A stretch of DNA of 64,000 bases from Trichomonas vaginalis G3 (GCF_026262505.1 NC_067206.1:19675319-19739318); one strand, 5' to 3'; positions 19,263 to 28,519 are shown, counted from the stretch's first letter. Program-made: numbers and translations. Notes: a model not told the origin generated them from the letters alone.

Positions 19263-20758
19263 GCATTTCTATACCATGCGTAAACTGTCATGTAAGGTGG
19301 CATGTAGTCTTTACTCTGTCCCGTTGTTTGCGTATACCCTGAAACGCGATGTGTATGGTTTCCTTCTCCCTGTGTGCTACCCCAGAAACAATTTATAGCA
19401 AACTGAACGTCGTCTTTAACATCATATCCTTTACCTTTTTTCATTGCTGACCAATCCCAAAATCTATGCTTATGCCAACCTGCTTCAGATGTACTTAAAT
19501 CTATGTAGTGACTGTGTGCAGGTAAATTTGCACCTGAAATCGTTTTACTTCCACCTGTTTCCTTTGAAGAGTTTGCACAATACAAAAACCTGTCGACTAT
19601 TTGAGTCCAAGTTCCGAGACCAAGTACTACTTCTGGTCTGGTAGAGTTCATTGACGTGTAAATAGAACCTATAGGATATAGTGTTTGAAGTATTTCAATC
19701 TTTAATGTTTGAAGCTCTGTTTTGTCAGCTTTCTTATCTAACATTGCTGGTAGTTCGTATGCTTCAAAGTTTCTGGTATGATCTTCGATATTCCTGCAAC
19801 TCTTATCTAAAATGTTAAGAGTATCTTTTACGCTTGTACTTGGATTTTCTAATGGTGCACTTGAACCAAGGTCAAAGTTCAATACTATGTCGTCTGCTCT
19901 AAAAGTTGTAAAACTTGTATGTGTATGGTTCTTGTCAGCTTTAAGGTCTAAACATCCTGAAACCCACCCTGTATCGGCTTTAGTTTTTAAAATCTTTGTT
20001 GTCCGTTCATGGTACCATTCAACCCTTTCTATAATTTCATTATCTTTTTCATCCACATATTCCTTATTTGCCTTCTTCACTAACGCACTAGCCAAATATG
20101 CTAACTCATCGTCTACATATGTTTTATCTGCTTTCTTTTCAAGGCTAACGTTTAAGTTTGTAATGTCAGATATAGAATGTGTATGTCCAACGGCACTTTT
20201 ACTGTTTAAGGTTTCTTGTAAGTTTGTAATATTTGCAATGGTATGTGTATGTCCAACGTCACTTTTCTTGTTTAAGGTTTCTTGTAAGTTTGTAATATTT
20301 GCAATGGTATGTGTATGAGTCTTTTTAGAATATTCGTTTTCAGCTCTTGTCACTTCACTTGACATTTTATTGTCAACATATGTTTTGTCTGCTAGTTCAG
20401 GATGAGTATGTTCTTTTGTTGCATATGTTGCATCTGCTCTGTCATGTTCTTCTTGAACTTTTTCAATGACATACTCTTTGTCAGCTTTGTTGTCAACATC
20501 TGCTTTCAAAAGAAGTTCAGATATAGGTTTCTCGTTTAAAGTTCCTTTTGTTGGATTTACACAGACAGTATGGTTCTTATTGTCTTGAAACAGAAACTCG
20601 TCTGTCATTGGGTTTAATGTCAGTTTTAAGTTTCCTTCTTTCAATGACTCAGATATCTTAGAATAGTTTGAAAAGTTTGTTGTGTTCTTATTTAGAGCTT
20701 GCAAAATGAGTTGTCGGTTGTGTTGTATTTCTCTCATAGACGCTGTTTCATTCGACAT
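19259..20758 (-). CDS. Phage-type tail-collar fibre protein of Maverick A
   Basis: 499-residue minus-strand frame. Residues 90-330 are built of short units with ADKxYVDxK and HTHTIANITNLQETL; three units near residues 145-205 are tandem and 22 residues long, two of them almost identical at DNA level. The C-terminal 140 residues match a phage tail collar domain: LYPIGSIYTSMNS, GTWTQIVDRFLY, GGSKTI, LPAHSH, NHTHRVSG and the terminal YMPPYMTVYAWYR. Such trimeric fibres bind cell surfaces. This implies a virion attachment fibre of bacteriophage design. It looks whole. Its 3' end touches the integrase part on the other strand. Confidence 0.85.
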   Translation of the reverse strand: MSNETASMREIQHNRQLILQALNKNTTNFSNYSKISESLKEGNLKLTLNPMTDEFLFQDNKNHTVCVNPTKGTLNEKPISELLLKADVDNKADKEYVIEKVQEEHDRADATYATKEHTHPELADKTYVDNKMSSEVTRAENEYSKKTHTHTIANITNLQETLNKKSDVGHTHTIANITNLQETLNSKSAVGHTHSISDITNLNVSLEKKADKTYVDDELAYLASALVKKANKEYVDEKDNEIIERVEWYHERTTKILKTKADTGWVSGCLDLKADKNHTHTSFTTFRADDIVLNFDLGSSAPLENPSTSVKDTLNILDKSCRNIEDHTRNFEAYELPAMLDKKADKTELQTLKIEILQTLYPIGSIYTSMNSTRPEVVLGLGTWTQIVDRFLYCANSSKETGGSKTISGANLPAHSHYIDLSTSEAGWHKHRFWDWSAMKKGKGYDVKDDVQFAINCFWGSTQGEGNHTHRVSGYTQTTGQSKDYMPPYMTVYAWYRNA

Positions 20759-20776
20759 TTTTATTCTAGATAAAAA

Positions 20777-21625
20777 ATGCTTCCAATAGAAAAAGAAAAT
20801 TCAAGAGTTGCTACAACTAAACCATTAGATGAACTTTTTACGAATGTCGGTCAAAAGTTTGAGACAGAGACCGTAAAGCATGAAGGCTATCGTTTTGACT
20901 ACCCACTAAGATGGTTAAGAGACCCATCCGTCACAAAAGCTATTGGCTTTCGTAGAATGAAGTTCATTTCAGAAGCCATACATGGTTTCCCATTTACGGT
21001 CGCTTTTGAAATTCGATACTATAACAAAGAAAAACGTACGTATGAGAAATTTGAACAGGGAAAACTTTTACAAGTTAGTTTGCTTGTAAACTTAGAAACA
21101 ACTCTTCAAGCTTTTCAAGAAAAAATAAACGATATCTATCTCGAATATGCAAAACAGTACAACATTGACGAAGGAGAGTACCATCTCGATATTTTATATG
21201 ACAGGAAAAATGCAACTGTTAAATTCAATAGAATAGAAGACCTTGGAGAAGACGTTATATTTCTACAAAATATAACCACTTGGCATGGTATAGATTTTTG
21301 AGGATGTTAAATCAGCCTGCAGAATATCCAGTACACCCGAACTTTTATGAAGTCGAAAACCCTAATGGAACATATGAAAATGTTTTCGACTCAGATGCTA
21401 TTATCGTTCATGCTTCATTTTCTGGTGCACAAAACTCTTTTTTATGCTTGGCAAATGACTTTTACGAAAAAACCTACAAAGCTATATGAACCACCAAGTG
21501 GAAGTATTTCAGACTTTCAAGTATGGTTTACTACAGATGGAAGAAAGAGAATAATTCCATTATACCACGCGTTTTACTTAGAACTTAGTTTCATATACAA
21601 CTACTATCGAACGGTAAAAATATGA
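20777..21625 (+). pseudogene. Maverick virion-type protein, second of two paralogues (broken)
   Basis: From ATG 20,777, MLPIEKENSRVATTKPLDELF, then FDYPLRWLRDPSVTKAIGFRR; the 3' half shows VHASFSGAQNSFLCLA, YEPPSGSISDFQVWF and PLYHAFYLELSFIYNY. All motifs parallel the part at 13,385-14,235. It is divergent from the fibre gene (18 bases between ATGs; shared spacer ttattctagataaaaa). Sharing a promoter region with a fibre gene fits a structural role. Broken, about one or two breaks. Confidence 0.55.
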
Positions 21626-21629
21626 TTTT

Positions 21630-21872
21630 TTAATACGGTTGAGGTGTTGGATTTGGTTGCCAACTAGACTGTGGTGCAGGTTCAGGCTGTTGTATAACAG
21701 GAGCTTGTTCTTCTGGTTCAGGGTCTTTAGGTATAATACCAACGAACTGACCTACTCTTTTACCAATATTTTTGACTCCGTTCCAAATTCCTCTTCCGAC
21801 AGATTTTATTCCATTCCATATACCTCTTCCAACATTTCGAAAGAAGTTTCCTATTCTTCCAAAGAAACCCAT
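21630..21872 (-). CDS. Small amphipathic Gly/Trp protein, 80 aa
   Basis: 80-residue minus-strand frame. Residues 1-42 contain a near repeat (GRGIWNGIKSV, then GRGIWNGVKNI) in which Gly, Trp, Ile and Lys/Arg alternate to give a cationic amphipathic helix like many membrane-lytic peptides. The C-terminal half is a Pro/Gln/Glu-rich tail. It shares the overall plan (hydrophobic-basic head, Pro/Gln tail) with the protein at 18,286. Leader is TTTTTACATATAGTAAAATG-like, as in other genes of the element. A capsid-internal membrane-active protein is a reasonable but unproven guess. Confidence 0.5.
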   Translation of the reverse strand: MGFFGRIGNFFRNVGRGIWNGIKSVGRGIWNGVKNIGKRVGQFVGIIPKDPEPEEQAPVIQQPEPAPQSSWQPNPTPQPY

Positions 21873-21890
21873 TTTACTATATGTAAAAAT

Positions 21891-22400
21891 CTAATGTCCG
21901 CCTAGTCTTTTACGTTTCCTTCTGAGTTCCATTGCATTCTTTAACTGGAGCTCATACATTCTATTTCTCCTCTGGTAGAAAACATATTCCGGGTCAACTC
22001 CTGTGTTCGCGTCATCTGCATAGAGTTGTTTATATCCCACTTCAGGGTTTGTATAAAACTCTTTCCATCTCATATTTGCATACCATGGTGGCAAACCTAA
22101 CGCAGCGTCATTTGACATGGCAGTTTGCATTTGTACATCTGTTGGCACTTGACCATAGTTTGCCATTGCAGTTTGTATTCTAACTTCATTTGGAATATTC
22201 TCTGGTTTGGTTGTCCAGGTTGCTGTGCATTCGCTAAGTTCTGTGCGTCCATTTAATATTAGATAAAAATATCTCTTACGAGTACATATGCTGAACATTT
22301 GCTGGTATTGGTTCATCTTCATATTCTCTATATCTTTCTGCCACGTCAAATAAGTAAATGACACAATGGAAAAAACCTAAAACAAGTAGTCCTATTTCAA
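21891..22400 (-). pseudogene. Maverick protein of unknown function next to the methyltransferase (broken)
   Basis: Minus-strand coding-like sequence. The clear part holds a repeat NEVRIQTAMANYGQ/TDVQMQTAMSNDAA and then LPPWYANMRWKEFYTNPEVGY, and ends in the very basic ELRRKRKRLGG. No family recognised. The basic tail and the tandem QTAM unit suggest a nucleic-acid-associated virion protein, as inference. Broken, about one or two breaks. Confidence 0.4.
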
Positions 22401-23210
22401 ACCACATTTACTTACCAATAAAATTTCTTTGTTGTGACACTTTTTCCGGTTTATAGGACCTCTCTCATATTCTATTTTATCGTAAATAAACTCATAGCCA
22501 TGTATGTCCTCTAACCATCTCATAACAGTTTCCAAACCACTTTTATCGGATGTAAAGTAAAAGCATGGATGGTTATGTAAAACGTCTAAAGTTTCTAAAG
22601 AGTCTCTCAAAGTCCAGTCTACTTGGTATTGAAAATCATATGTGTTATAGAACGGCGGGTCTACTATAAAGAAAACATTTTCCTTGTTTTTATATTTTTC
22701 ATACAACTCTGTCCAACGACATCTCACAAACTCTATACCCTCAGTATATTTTTCTATGTTCTCTTTGAAAACATTTGTATAGTTAAGATATAAAACGTTT
22801 GACATAAGTGTTTCAATGTCATGAACTCTTATAGAACCACTATACAATAGTCTAGAAGATATACTATCCCAGTCAATATACTCTGCTTTTTTCAAAACCT
22901 CTCTGACAATATTTTTCTTATCTAATGGTATACGTTCCATCTTACCTATAGGTATCTTTTCTTTCAACTCACTCAATATTTTGTTTGTGTCTGGTATATG
23001 TTTGAGACGGTTCATATAGTTGTCGAAGTCATTGCATATAATCTTTGAGTCAGGAAATATTGTATGGCACAAATGAGATATATAGAAACTTCCACCGAAC
23101 AAATCTACAAATGTTAGACCATTCGGTAGTTTCTTAAGTTCTCTCAATAGAATATCTTTACATCTACTCTTATTTCCAAAGAACGGTAACGGTGGTTTTG
23201 TAAAATTCAT
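22392..23210 (-). CDS. D12-class DNA adenine methyltransferase of Maverick A
   Basis: 272-residue minus-strand frame from ATG at 23,210; a longer frame exists upstream but would begin within the terminal hairpin. The motifs of Dam/D12 class N6-adenine methyltransferases are present in order: PPLPFFGNKSR (residues 6-16), FVDLFGGSFYIS (34-45), and the catalytic IVDPPFYNTYD (182-192), followed by FYFTSDKSG and a C-terminal KEILL strand. It would methylate adenine in short DNA sites. With no matching restriction enzyme in view apart from the HNH and GIY-YIG proteins, it may mark or protect element DNA. It is the last gene before the right end. It looks whole. Confidence 0.85.
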   Translation of the reverse strand: MNFTKPPLPFFGNKSRCKDILLRELKKLPNGLTFVDLFGGSFYISHLCHTIFPDSKIICNDFDNYMNRLKHIPDTNKILSELKEKIPIGKMERIPLDKKNIVREVLKKAEYIDWDSISSRLLYSGSIRVHDIETLMSNVLYLNYTNVFKENIEKYTEGIEFVRCRWTELYEKYKNKENVFFIVDPPFYNTYDFQYQVDWTLRDSLETLDVLHNHPCFYFTSDKSGLETVMRWLEDIHGYEFIYDKIEYERGPINRKKCHNKEILLVSKCGLK

Positions 23211-23270
23211 TTTATATTTAATAAAAATGTTTTTTCCCTGAAAAGTGACAGAAAAGTGACAAAACATCTT

Positions 23271-23305
23271 CGGGGCTAGAGGGCACGAAGTGCCTGGAAG
23301 CCCCA
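23271..23305. terminator. GC-rich hairpin at the right end of Maverick A
   Basis: ggggct...gggcac-gaa-gtgcc...agcccc forms a strong stem in otherwise AT-rich DNA, followed by a run of ten T. Similar GC-rich hairpins with gggcgaagccc or gccgctagcggc occur at about 60,650-60,680 after the polymerase of element B and in the decayed element at about 50,565. It could be a transcript end signal or a terminal structure of the element. Confidence 0.4.
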
Positions 23306-23382
23306 ATACTTTTTTTTTTAAATATAATCTAAATTTTTAACTCTCGAAAAAATAATCGTATGCCCCAAAATCTTCGATTAAA

Positions 23383-25446
23383 ATTGTTGCATGCTAAGTA
23401 GTGTCAACGATAGAAATTGAGAGCCTATTAATCGTCGAGGAAGTACGATTATTTTTGGGCGAAAAGTATCTTAAAATATGATTATTAATATGTTTTTAAA
23501 ATAAAAAATTTGAAAGTTAATTTGAGATTCTCATATAATTTTTTGAATGAAAAAAATAAATATAGTCTATATGAGTTTTTGAATAATCACACTTGAGATA
23601 TATCTAAAAAATAATTAAAAATAGAGTTTGAGAAGACTTTTCAAGGTGTAATGAAAAGTGTGATATAGAAAATAATTATAGATATTTTAATTTTATATAT
23701 TGTGCTAAGCATTATATTAAATTTTTAGGAAAAACACTTTTCATAAGTATTCAATATTTGAAAATACGGTCCAAAAAAAATAGATTCTCTTATATTTGCT
23801 TATATAAAAAGAAACTCTCTATCAGATGCGAATGCCTGAATTCAGCACCTCTGATAGAGAGTTTCCTCTTATATAAGCGGATCTTTTTCATGAGTTATTG
23901 TTAATATAAAAACATAAAAAGCTACCAATATGAGAAATTAAACCCTGCGAGGCACCAGTCTAGAACTGGCGCTTCGCAGGGTTGAATTTCTCTTGACAAA
24001 ATACAATAATCAAATGCTCCAAAGTTTTCAAATTTTTATTAGGAATAGGAGCCTACAAAGCACTGATTATATATCAGTGCCTGGTAGGCTCCTATTCCTT
24101 CTCTAAATGGGAGAAACTTTGTTTGAATAAGATAACATGCGAACAAAGTTTCTCCCATTTAGAGTGGGATTTGGAGGGTGGGAGGTACATAGATAGACTA
24201 TGTATCTCTCACCCTCCAATTCCCTCGGGAAAGTTCGAAAACTCGGTCGCAATCAGATGCAATTGCGACCGAGTTTTCGAACTTTCTATTAGGAATAGGA
24301 GCCTACAAAGCACTGATTATATATCAGTGCCTGGTAGGCTCCTATTCCTTCTCTGAAGCTGGGAAATTTTGTCTGAATAGTTTAACATTTGGACAAAATT
24401 TCCCAGCTTCAGAGAAGGAATTGGAGGGTGAGAGGCATATAGGCATACTATATACCTCTCACCCTTCAATTCCCTCGGGAAAGTTCGAAAACTCGGTCGC
24501 AATCAGATGCAATTGCGACCGAGTTTTCGAACTTTCTATTAGGAATAGGAGCCTACAAAGCACTGATTATATATCAGTGCCTGGTAGGCTCCTATTCCTT
24601 CTCTAAATGGGAGAAACTTTGTTTGAATAAGATAACATGCGAACAAAGTTTCTCCCATTTAGAGTGGGATTTGGAGGGTGGGAGGTACATAGATAGACTA
24701 TGTATCTCTCACCCTCCAATTCCCTCGGGAAAGTTCGAAAACTTTGGTGCAATCAGCAACGATTGCACCAAAGTTTTTGCGTTTAATTGAAGGAATTGCT
24801 CTTTATGATATATACAGTTACAATGCATATATCATAAGGAGCAATTCCTTCCAGATATCTGGCAAACTTGCTCGCAATGGTTCACAATTGCGAACAAGTT
24901 TTGTCATTTGTCAAGAGAAATTAAACCCTGCGAAGCGCCAGTTCTAGACTGGTGCCTCGCAGGGTTTAATTTCTCATATTGGTAGCTTTTTATGTTTTTA
25001 TATTAACAAAACTCATGAAAAAGATCCGCTTATATAAGAGGAAACTCTCTATCAGAGGTGCTGAATTCAGGCATTCGCATCTGATAGAGAGTTTCTTTTT
25101 ATATAAGCAAATATAAGAGAATCTATTTTTTTTGGACCGTATTCTCAAATATTGAATACTTATGAAAAGTGTTTTTTTCTAAAAATCTCAGAATATATTT
25201 ACAATAGTAAAATAAATAAGATATTTAAATTTATTTTTAAATGCTTTTTTTATATGAGATTCTCAAAAGTTATATCAAAAGTCTGTTTTTTCTAAAATCT
25301 AATATCATAATCTATTTCTCATTTTAAGTACATCTTAATTCATTTTATTTTCTATATTTTTTCAATATTTTTGAGGGAATTGTGTTGCTTCCCCGACGAT
25401 AAAATTGAGAGGTTTACACATTGACACTACTTAGCATGCAACAAAT
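23383..25446. mobile_element. Foldback element made of nested hairpins (about 2.06 kb, non-coding)
   Basis: The outermost matched ends are ttgttgcatgctaagtagtgtcaa at 23,383 and its reverse complement ending about 25,444. Arms of about 270 bases (23,733-24,000 and 24,907-25,170) are near-perfect inverted copies. Each arm itself contains hairpins: gaaactctctatcag... (23,812-23,866; mate 25,041-25,095) and an aaccctgcgaggc... palindrome (23,933-23,994; mate 24,915-24,975). The centre is a 250-bp unit, three copies, each with four hairpins, then two further hairpins (24,788-24,852; 24,863-24,901). I count about eighteen hairpins. No reading frame is credible. It resembles a non-autonomous foldback DNA transposon in plan, but I do not know this family. 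Confidence 0.8.
24041..24790. repeat. Three tandem 250-bp units of four hairpins each
   Basis: The unit starts aggaataggagcctac at 24,041, 24,291 and 24,541, exactly 250 bases apart. Each contains in order: a hairpin with stem aggaataggagcctac (about 59 bases), a hairpin of about 65 bases ending in agag, a hairpin with ggagggtgggagg / cctctcaccctcc (about 57 bases), and a hairpin with gggaaagttcgaaaact / gagttttcgaactttc (about 60 bases). Unit 2 differs from units 1 and 3 in the second hairpin on both arms together (aaatgggagaaacttt becomes gaagctgggaaatttt, with the opposite arm changed to match). The last hairpin of unit 3 also differs on both arms. Confidence 0.9.
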
Positions 25447-27934
25447 CGGAATTGGGAACCCTAGTTTTACTACCTTTATTTGCATCAGAATTTTTATATA
25501 GAAAAAAATATTATAATTGTATTTAACATACATAGAATATGTTATTTTCATTATTCAAGTATGTTAAAATTGAAAAAGAAAGAAAATATAAAAAATATAA
25601 TACCAGCTGTTTCGAACCAATCACCTTTTTGATATCTTCTATCATTTTACCATAACACTAAAAACTTATTTATTTATTATTTATAATATAGTATAAGATG
25701 TTGCCCTGGACCCTCTGGTCACTCCAGGACCCGGAAAACCGTATAACTTTAATTGTTCTCAACATGTTTTGAGATTTTAAAATTTATGTTTTTCAAAATC
25801 AACAGATTTGTCTAATTTAATTCCATATTCTTTGTAAAACAGGTAGATTGAAATAATTTCGACATTATTAACCTCTTTCACATGATATTCATCAGATATG
25901 ATTGTATTGCAATTGTTATACGGAATGATATCTAAAATATCCTTGATTATATCCTCGGGAAGAGATTGCTATGAATCAATCAAATTTGCTTTGATCATAT
26001 TGTAAATTGAGTTTCACCCTTCTTCATTTTCTGTAATAATCCACATCGACTCAGCGAATATATTTCTTCATGTCATTTCATCCATAAATAAATTATTTAA
26101 AAAGATTGGCTGAAATATAATAATATTCGATAGAAATAGTTTATAAAACACGATTAAAAGGATTCCTTGCTAATGTTAAGTTAACATAGGCAATCACCTG
26201 ATCAAGAACAACACTTCCTTCAATGTTTCGAAGCATGTGGTGCTCAGCTTTCTCATGATAGATAACATGTACATTTGCGCCAACTTTCTCTCTGCATAAG
26301 CATGAGAGGAAGCCTGATGAGCCACATTTTGCATTCTGTTTTGCAGATTGGCTGCATTTCGTATGCGAATGCAAATTATGAGGTATCTCGTTTGGAGAAA
26401 TAACGTCTGGGATATGTGGATGAGTCCGTATCTGATCCTGTTGAGATTGTAAGAGTTGGGAAAAGTTTTCTTCCGAACCTGGTTGGGATTTTACAATTTG
26501 TACGTTAAATTATTAGGGGTGCACATGAGAGGATCATGTAAACTTCATAATTTAGAACCTTATTTTTAGGCATTATCTTGGCTACCTATTTAGGCTCGAA
26601 AAGCAAAAAATATCAAAAAATACAACTTGAGTCCATTATGACCCTTTCATGGAGGTAGTTTTTATCCGCTAGTATTTTCCCTTTGAATCTCTTTACAATT
26701 CGAAATCAAATTCAAAACTCAGTAGAAGAAAGGAAGAATCGACTTACTACGGTTGTAATACGAATAAATACATATATTTAATTATTTTTATTTACATAAT
26801 AATTGTTTGAAGCTCATATTCCAACAAATTTTTAAATAAAAACATTAAAATGTTGAAAATGTTCATATATTTTAATAGGGTTTTGGCACTTTATTGAGGA
26901 ATTACTACATACATAGTCGAACTGAACTTGATATTTTGAAATTTAAATTATTTATCAAAATTAAAATTTAACTTGAAATTTATAATTATTTAGTCATATT
27001 TTGCATAATTCTAAGTAGATTTTGTAAAAAATCAAGAAAGAAAAATTTTAACGTGCTTTATTTTTTCTTTTTTATAATAATACATATTATTATATAATTA
27101 ACATATTCATAATGTTTCACCCTTTCAAAAATATAATCCTCCTCCTCTCAAATAAACGTACATACGGGTGGCCTCTTTTTTCAAAAAATTAAAATTTGAA
27201 ATTTTGGGCTCAAATATTAGAGATTTTTTCAACCTTCAACAATATATGTTGTCTATATCAGACCTCCTTTCTTTTTGATACTTAACATTGTTCCTAAATC
27301 TTAGCCGTTAAGGCTGTTCTGAAAATTTTTTTTTCGAAAAAATTCGAAAAAAATTCTTCAAATTCAAAAATCCCTTAATTCCTGAGGATTTTGGAAAAAA
27401 GTTTTTTACATGAACATGTGTATATTATATGAAGTATATTGATAAGGTAAAAATCAAATTTTATTGCATATTCATCGAGAAAATAAACTAACGAATCCCT
27501 CAAAATTGAGAGGGTAATCCTCCTCCTCTCAAATAAACGAACATACGGGTGCACCCTTAAGACCAAAGAATGAATCTTTCTAAATTTCTTTTAAAAATAA
27601 AGGTGGGGTATAAAAGATATAGAATTGTGAACCAAATTAATAAATATGCCTTGCGGATGATCTGATTGTCTAAAAAGTAACATTGACTGTGAATTGTAAC
27701 CACTTCAATCACATTTCGCCCAGAATGATAAATTATTATCAAAAACTTCCAACCAATATTGAAAGAGATTTTAAAATTGAAAAATCTGCTTCTTTGATCC
27801 AATTATATGTTAAATGAGAATATTAATGTTATTTTTCTGTCATGGATAATGTTTTTTCAATTTTTTAACACACAATATTGAGAAAGATTAGAGGTTTTAT
27901 TTGAAAAGTATATTCAAAAAATATCTCAAAGTTA
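25447..27934. other. AT-rich intergenic stretch before the Ras gene
   Basis: No confident gene. A minus-strand segment about 26,141-26,505 stays open for some 119 codons (with a Gln/Ser-rich part, then CKCSQ...CLCREK-like cysteines) but has no ATG in a good position and no TCA initiator, so I leave it uncalled; it may be a fragment of a lost gene. A 35-base direct repeat, atcctcctcctctcaaataa and then acg(t/a)acatacgggtg, is at about 27,137 and 27,518. A small hairpin cctgga...tccagg lies at about 25,705-25,730. Confidence 0.5.
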
Positions 27935-28519
27935 ATGTCCCCATCACCAAACGCAGAATACACAATTGTAGTTTTCGGAGCTGGTGGCGTAGGGAAATCT
28001 GCTCTAACTATTCAATTTGTACAAGGCCAGTTTGTTAAGGACTATAATCCCACAATCGAAGATGCATACAATAAGCGATTTAGCGTAGATGGAAGAATTA
28101 TTCAATTAAATATCACAGATACTGCTGGACAAGAAGATTTCGCTGCTATGAGAACCACTTACATGAGAACAGGAGAAGGTTTTATTTTAGTATATTCCAT
28201 TGAAGACCGTTTTTCATTTGAGGAAGTGGAGAGGTTTTACAAAGAACTGATCAGAAGCAAAGGTACAGAAAAATTTACTTGTGTTTTGTGTGGAAACAAA
28301 AGTGATTTAGAAGGTTCAAGAAAAGTTTCTAAAGATGAAGGTCAGGAACTTGCTAACAAATTGAACTGCAAATTTTTCGAAACATCTGCAAGGAATGGTC
28401 ATAATATTAATGAAACGTTTCAATACTTGTCTAGAGAATACTTTAAGATCCATGGTGTACCGCAGCCACTAGATTCTTCAAGTAAGAAAGAGCCTAATTG
28501 TTCATGTTTGCTTTTATAA
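27935..28519 (+). CDS. Ras-family small GTPase
   Basis: 194 residues, the normal Ras length. P-loop GAGGVGKS at 15-22, effector region YNPTIEDAY at 37-45, DTAGQE at 62-67, NKSD at 121-124 and ETSA at 149-152 are all intact, so it should bind and hydrolyse GTP. The C-terminus NCSCLLL is a CAAX box ending in Leu, which predicts geranylgeranylation, with a further Cys for palmitoylation, placing it on membranes. The hypervariable tail SSSKKEPN is only weakly basic. The closest groups by eye are Ras/Rap. The ATG follows a TCAAAG initiator-type motif by a few bases and the stop reads TAAA, both host features. A typical trichomonad signalling GTPase. Confidence 0.92.
   Translation: MSPSPNAEYTIVVFGAGGVGKSALTIQFVQGQFVKDYNPTIEDAYNKRFSVDGRIIQLNITDTAGQEDFAAMRTTYMRTGEGFILVYSIEDRFSFEEVERFYKELIRSKGTEKFTCVLCGNKSDLEGSRKVSKDEGQELANKLNCKFFETSARNGHNINETFQYLSREYFKIHGVPQPLDSSSKKEPNCSCLLL

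Larger units (their letters stand above)
1..23330. mobile_element. Maverick/Polinton element A (right part; left end outside window)
   Basis: Some two dozen genes on both strands include the Maverick/Polinton hallmark set: protein-primed type DNA polymerase B, retroviral-like integrase, FtsK/HerA-like packaging ATPase, major and minor capsid proteins, plus a superfamily 3 helicase. Accessory genes are KilA-N proteins, GIY-YIG and HNH nucleases, a phage-like collar fibre and an adenine methyltransferase. The right boundary is set just after the methyltransferase, where a GC-rich hairpin (about 23,271-23,305) is followed by a T-run and AT-rich DNA; I could not see a terminal repeat, because the other end is missing. 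The element looks fairly young: many genes are fully open. It is nevertheless broken, with roughly ten or more breaks concentrated in the capsid, helicase and polymerase parts. Confidence 0.9.

Noticed and set aside
24123-24947. Open frames of 60-77 codons in the hairpin array
   Set aside because: They are translations of palindromes and recur with the repeat unit; no initiator and no natural protein composition.
23041-24990. CRISPR-like array reading of the regularly spaced palindromes
   Set aside because: Spacing elements are themselves repeated, the units are hairpins in tandem and the DNA is eukaryotic; there are no unique spacers and no cas genes.
25605-25665. tRNA-like block on the minus strand with a ggttcgaa B-box word
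   Set aside because: The T stem arms do not pair and no A-box or acceptor stem is found.
26141-26505. Open minus-strand segment of about 119 codons with several cysteines
   Set aside because: No ATG, no initiator motif and no recognisable domain. It could be a gene fragment but I cannot support it as a gene.
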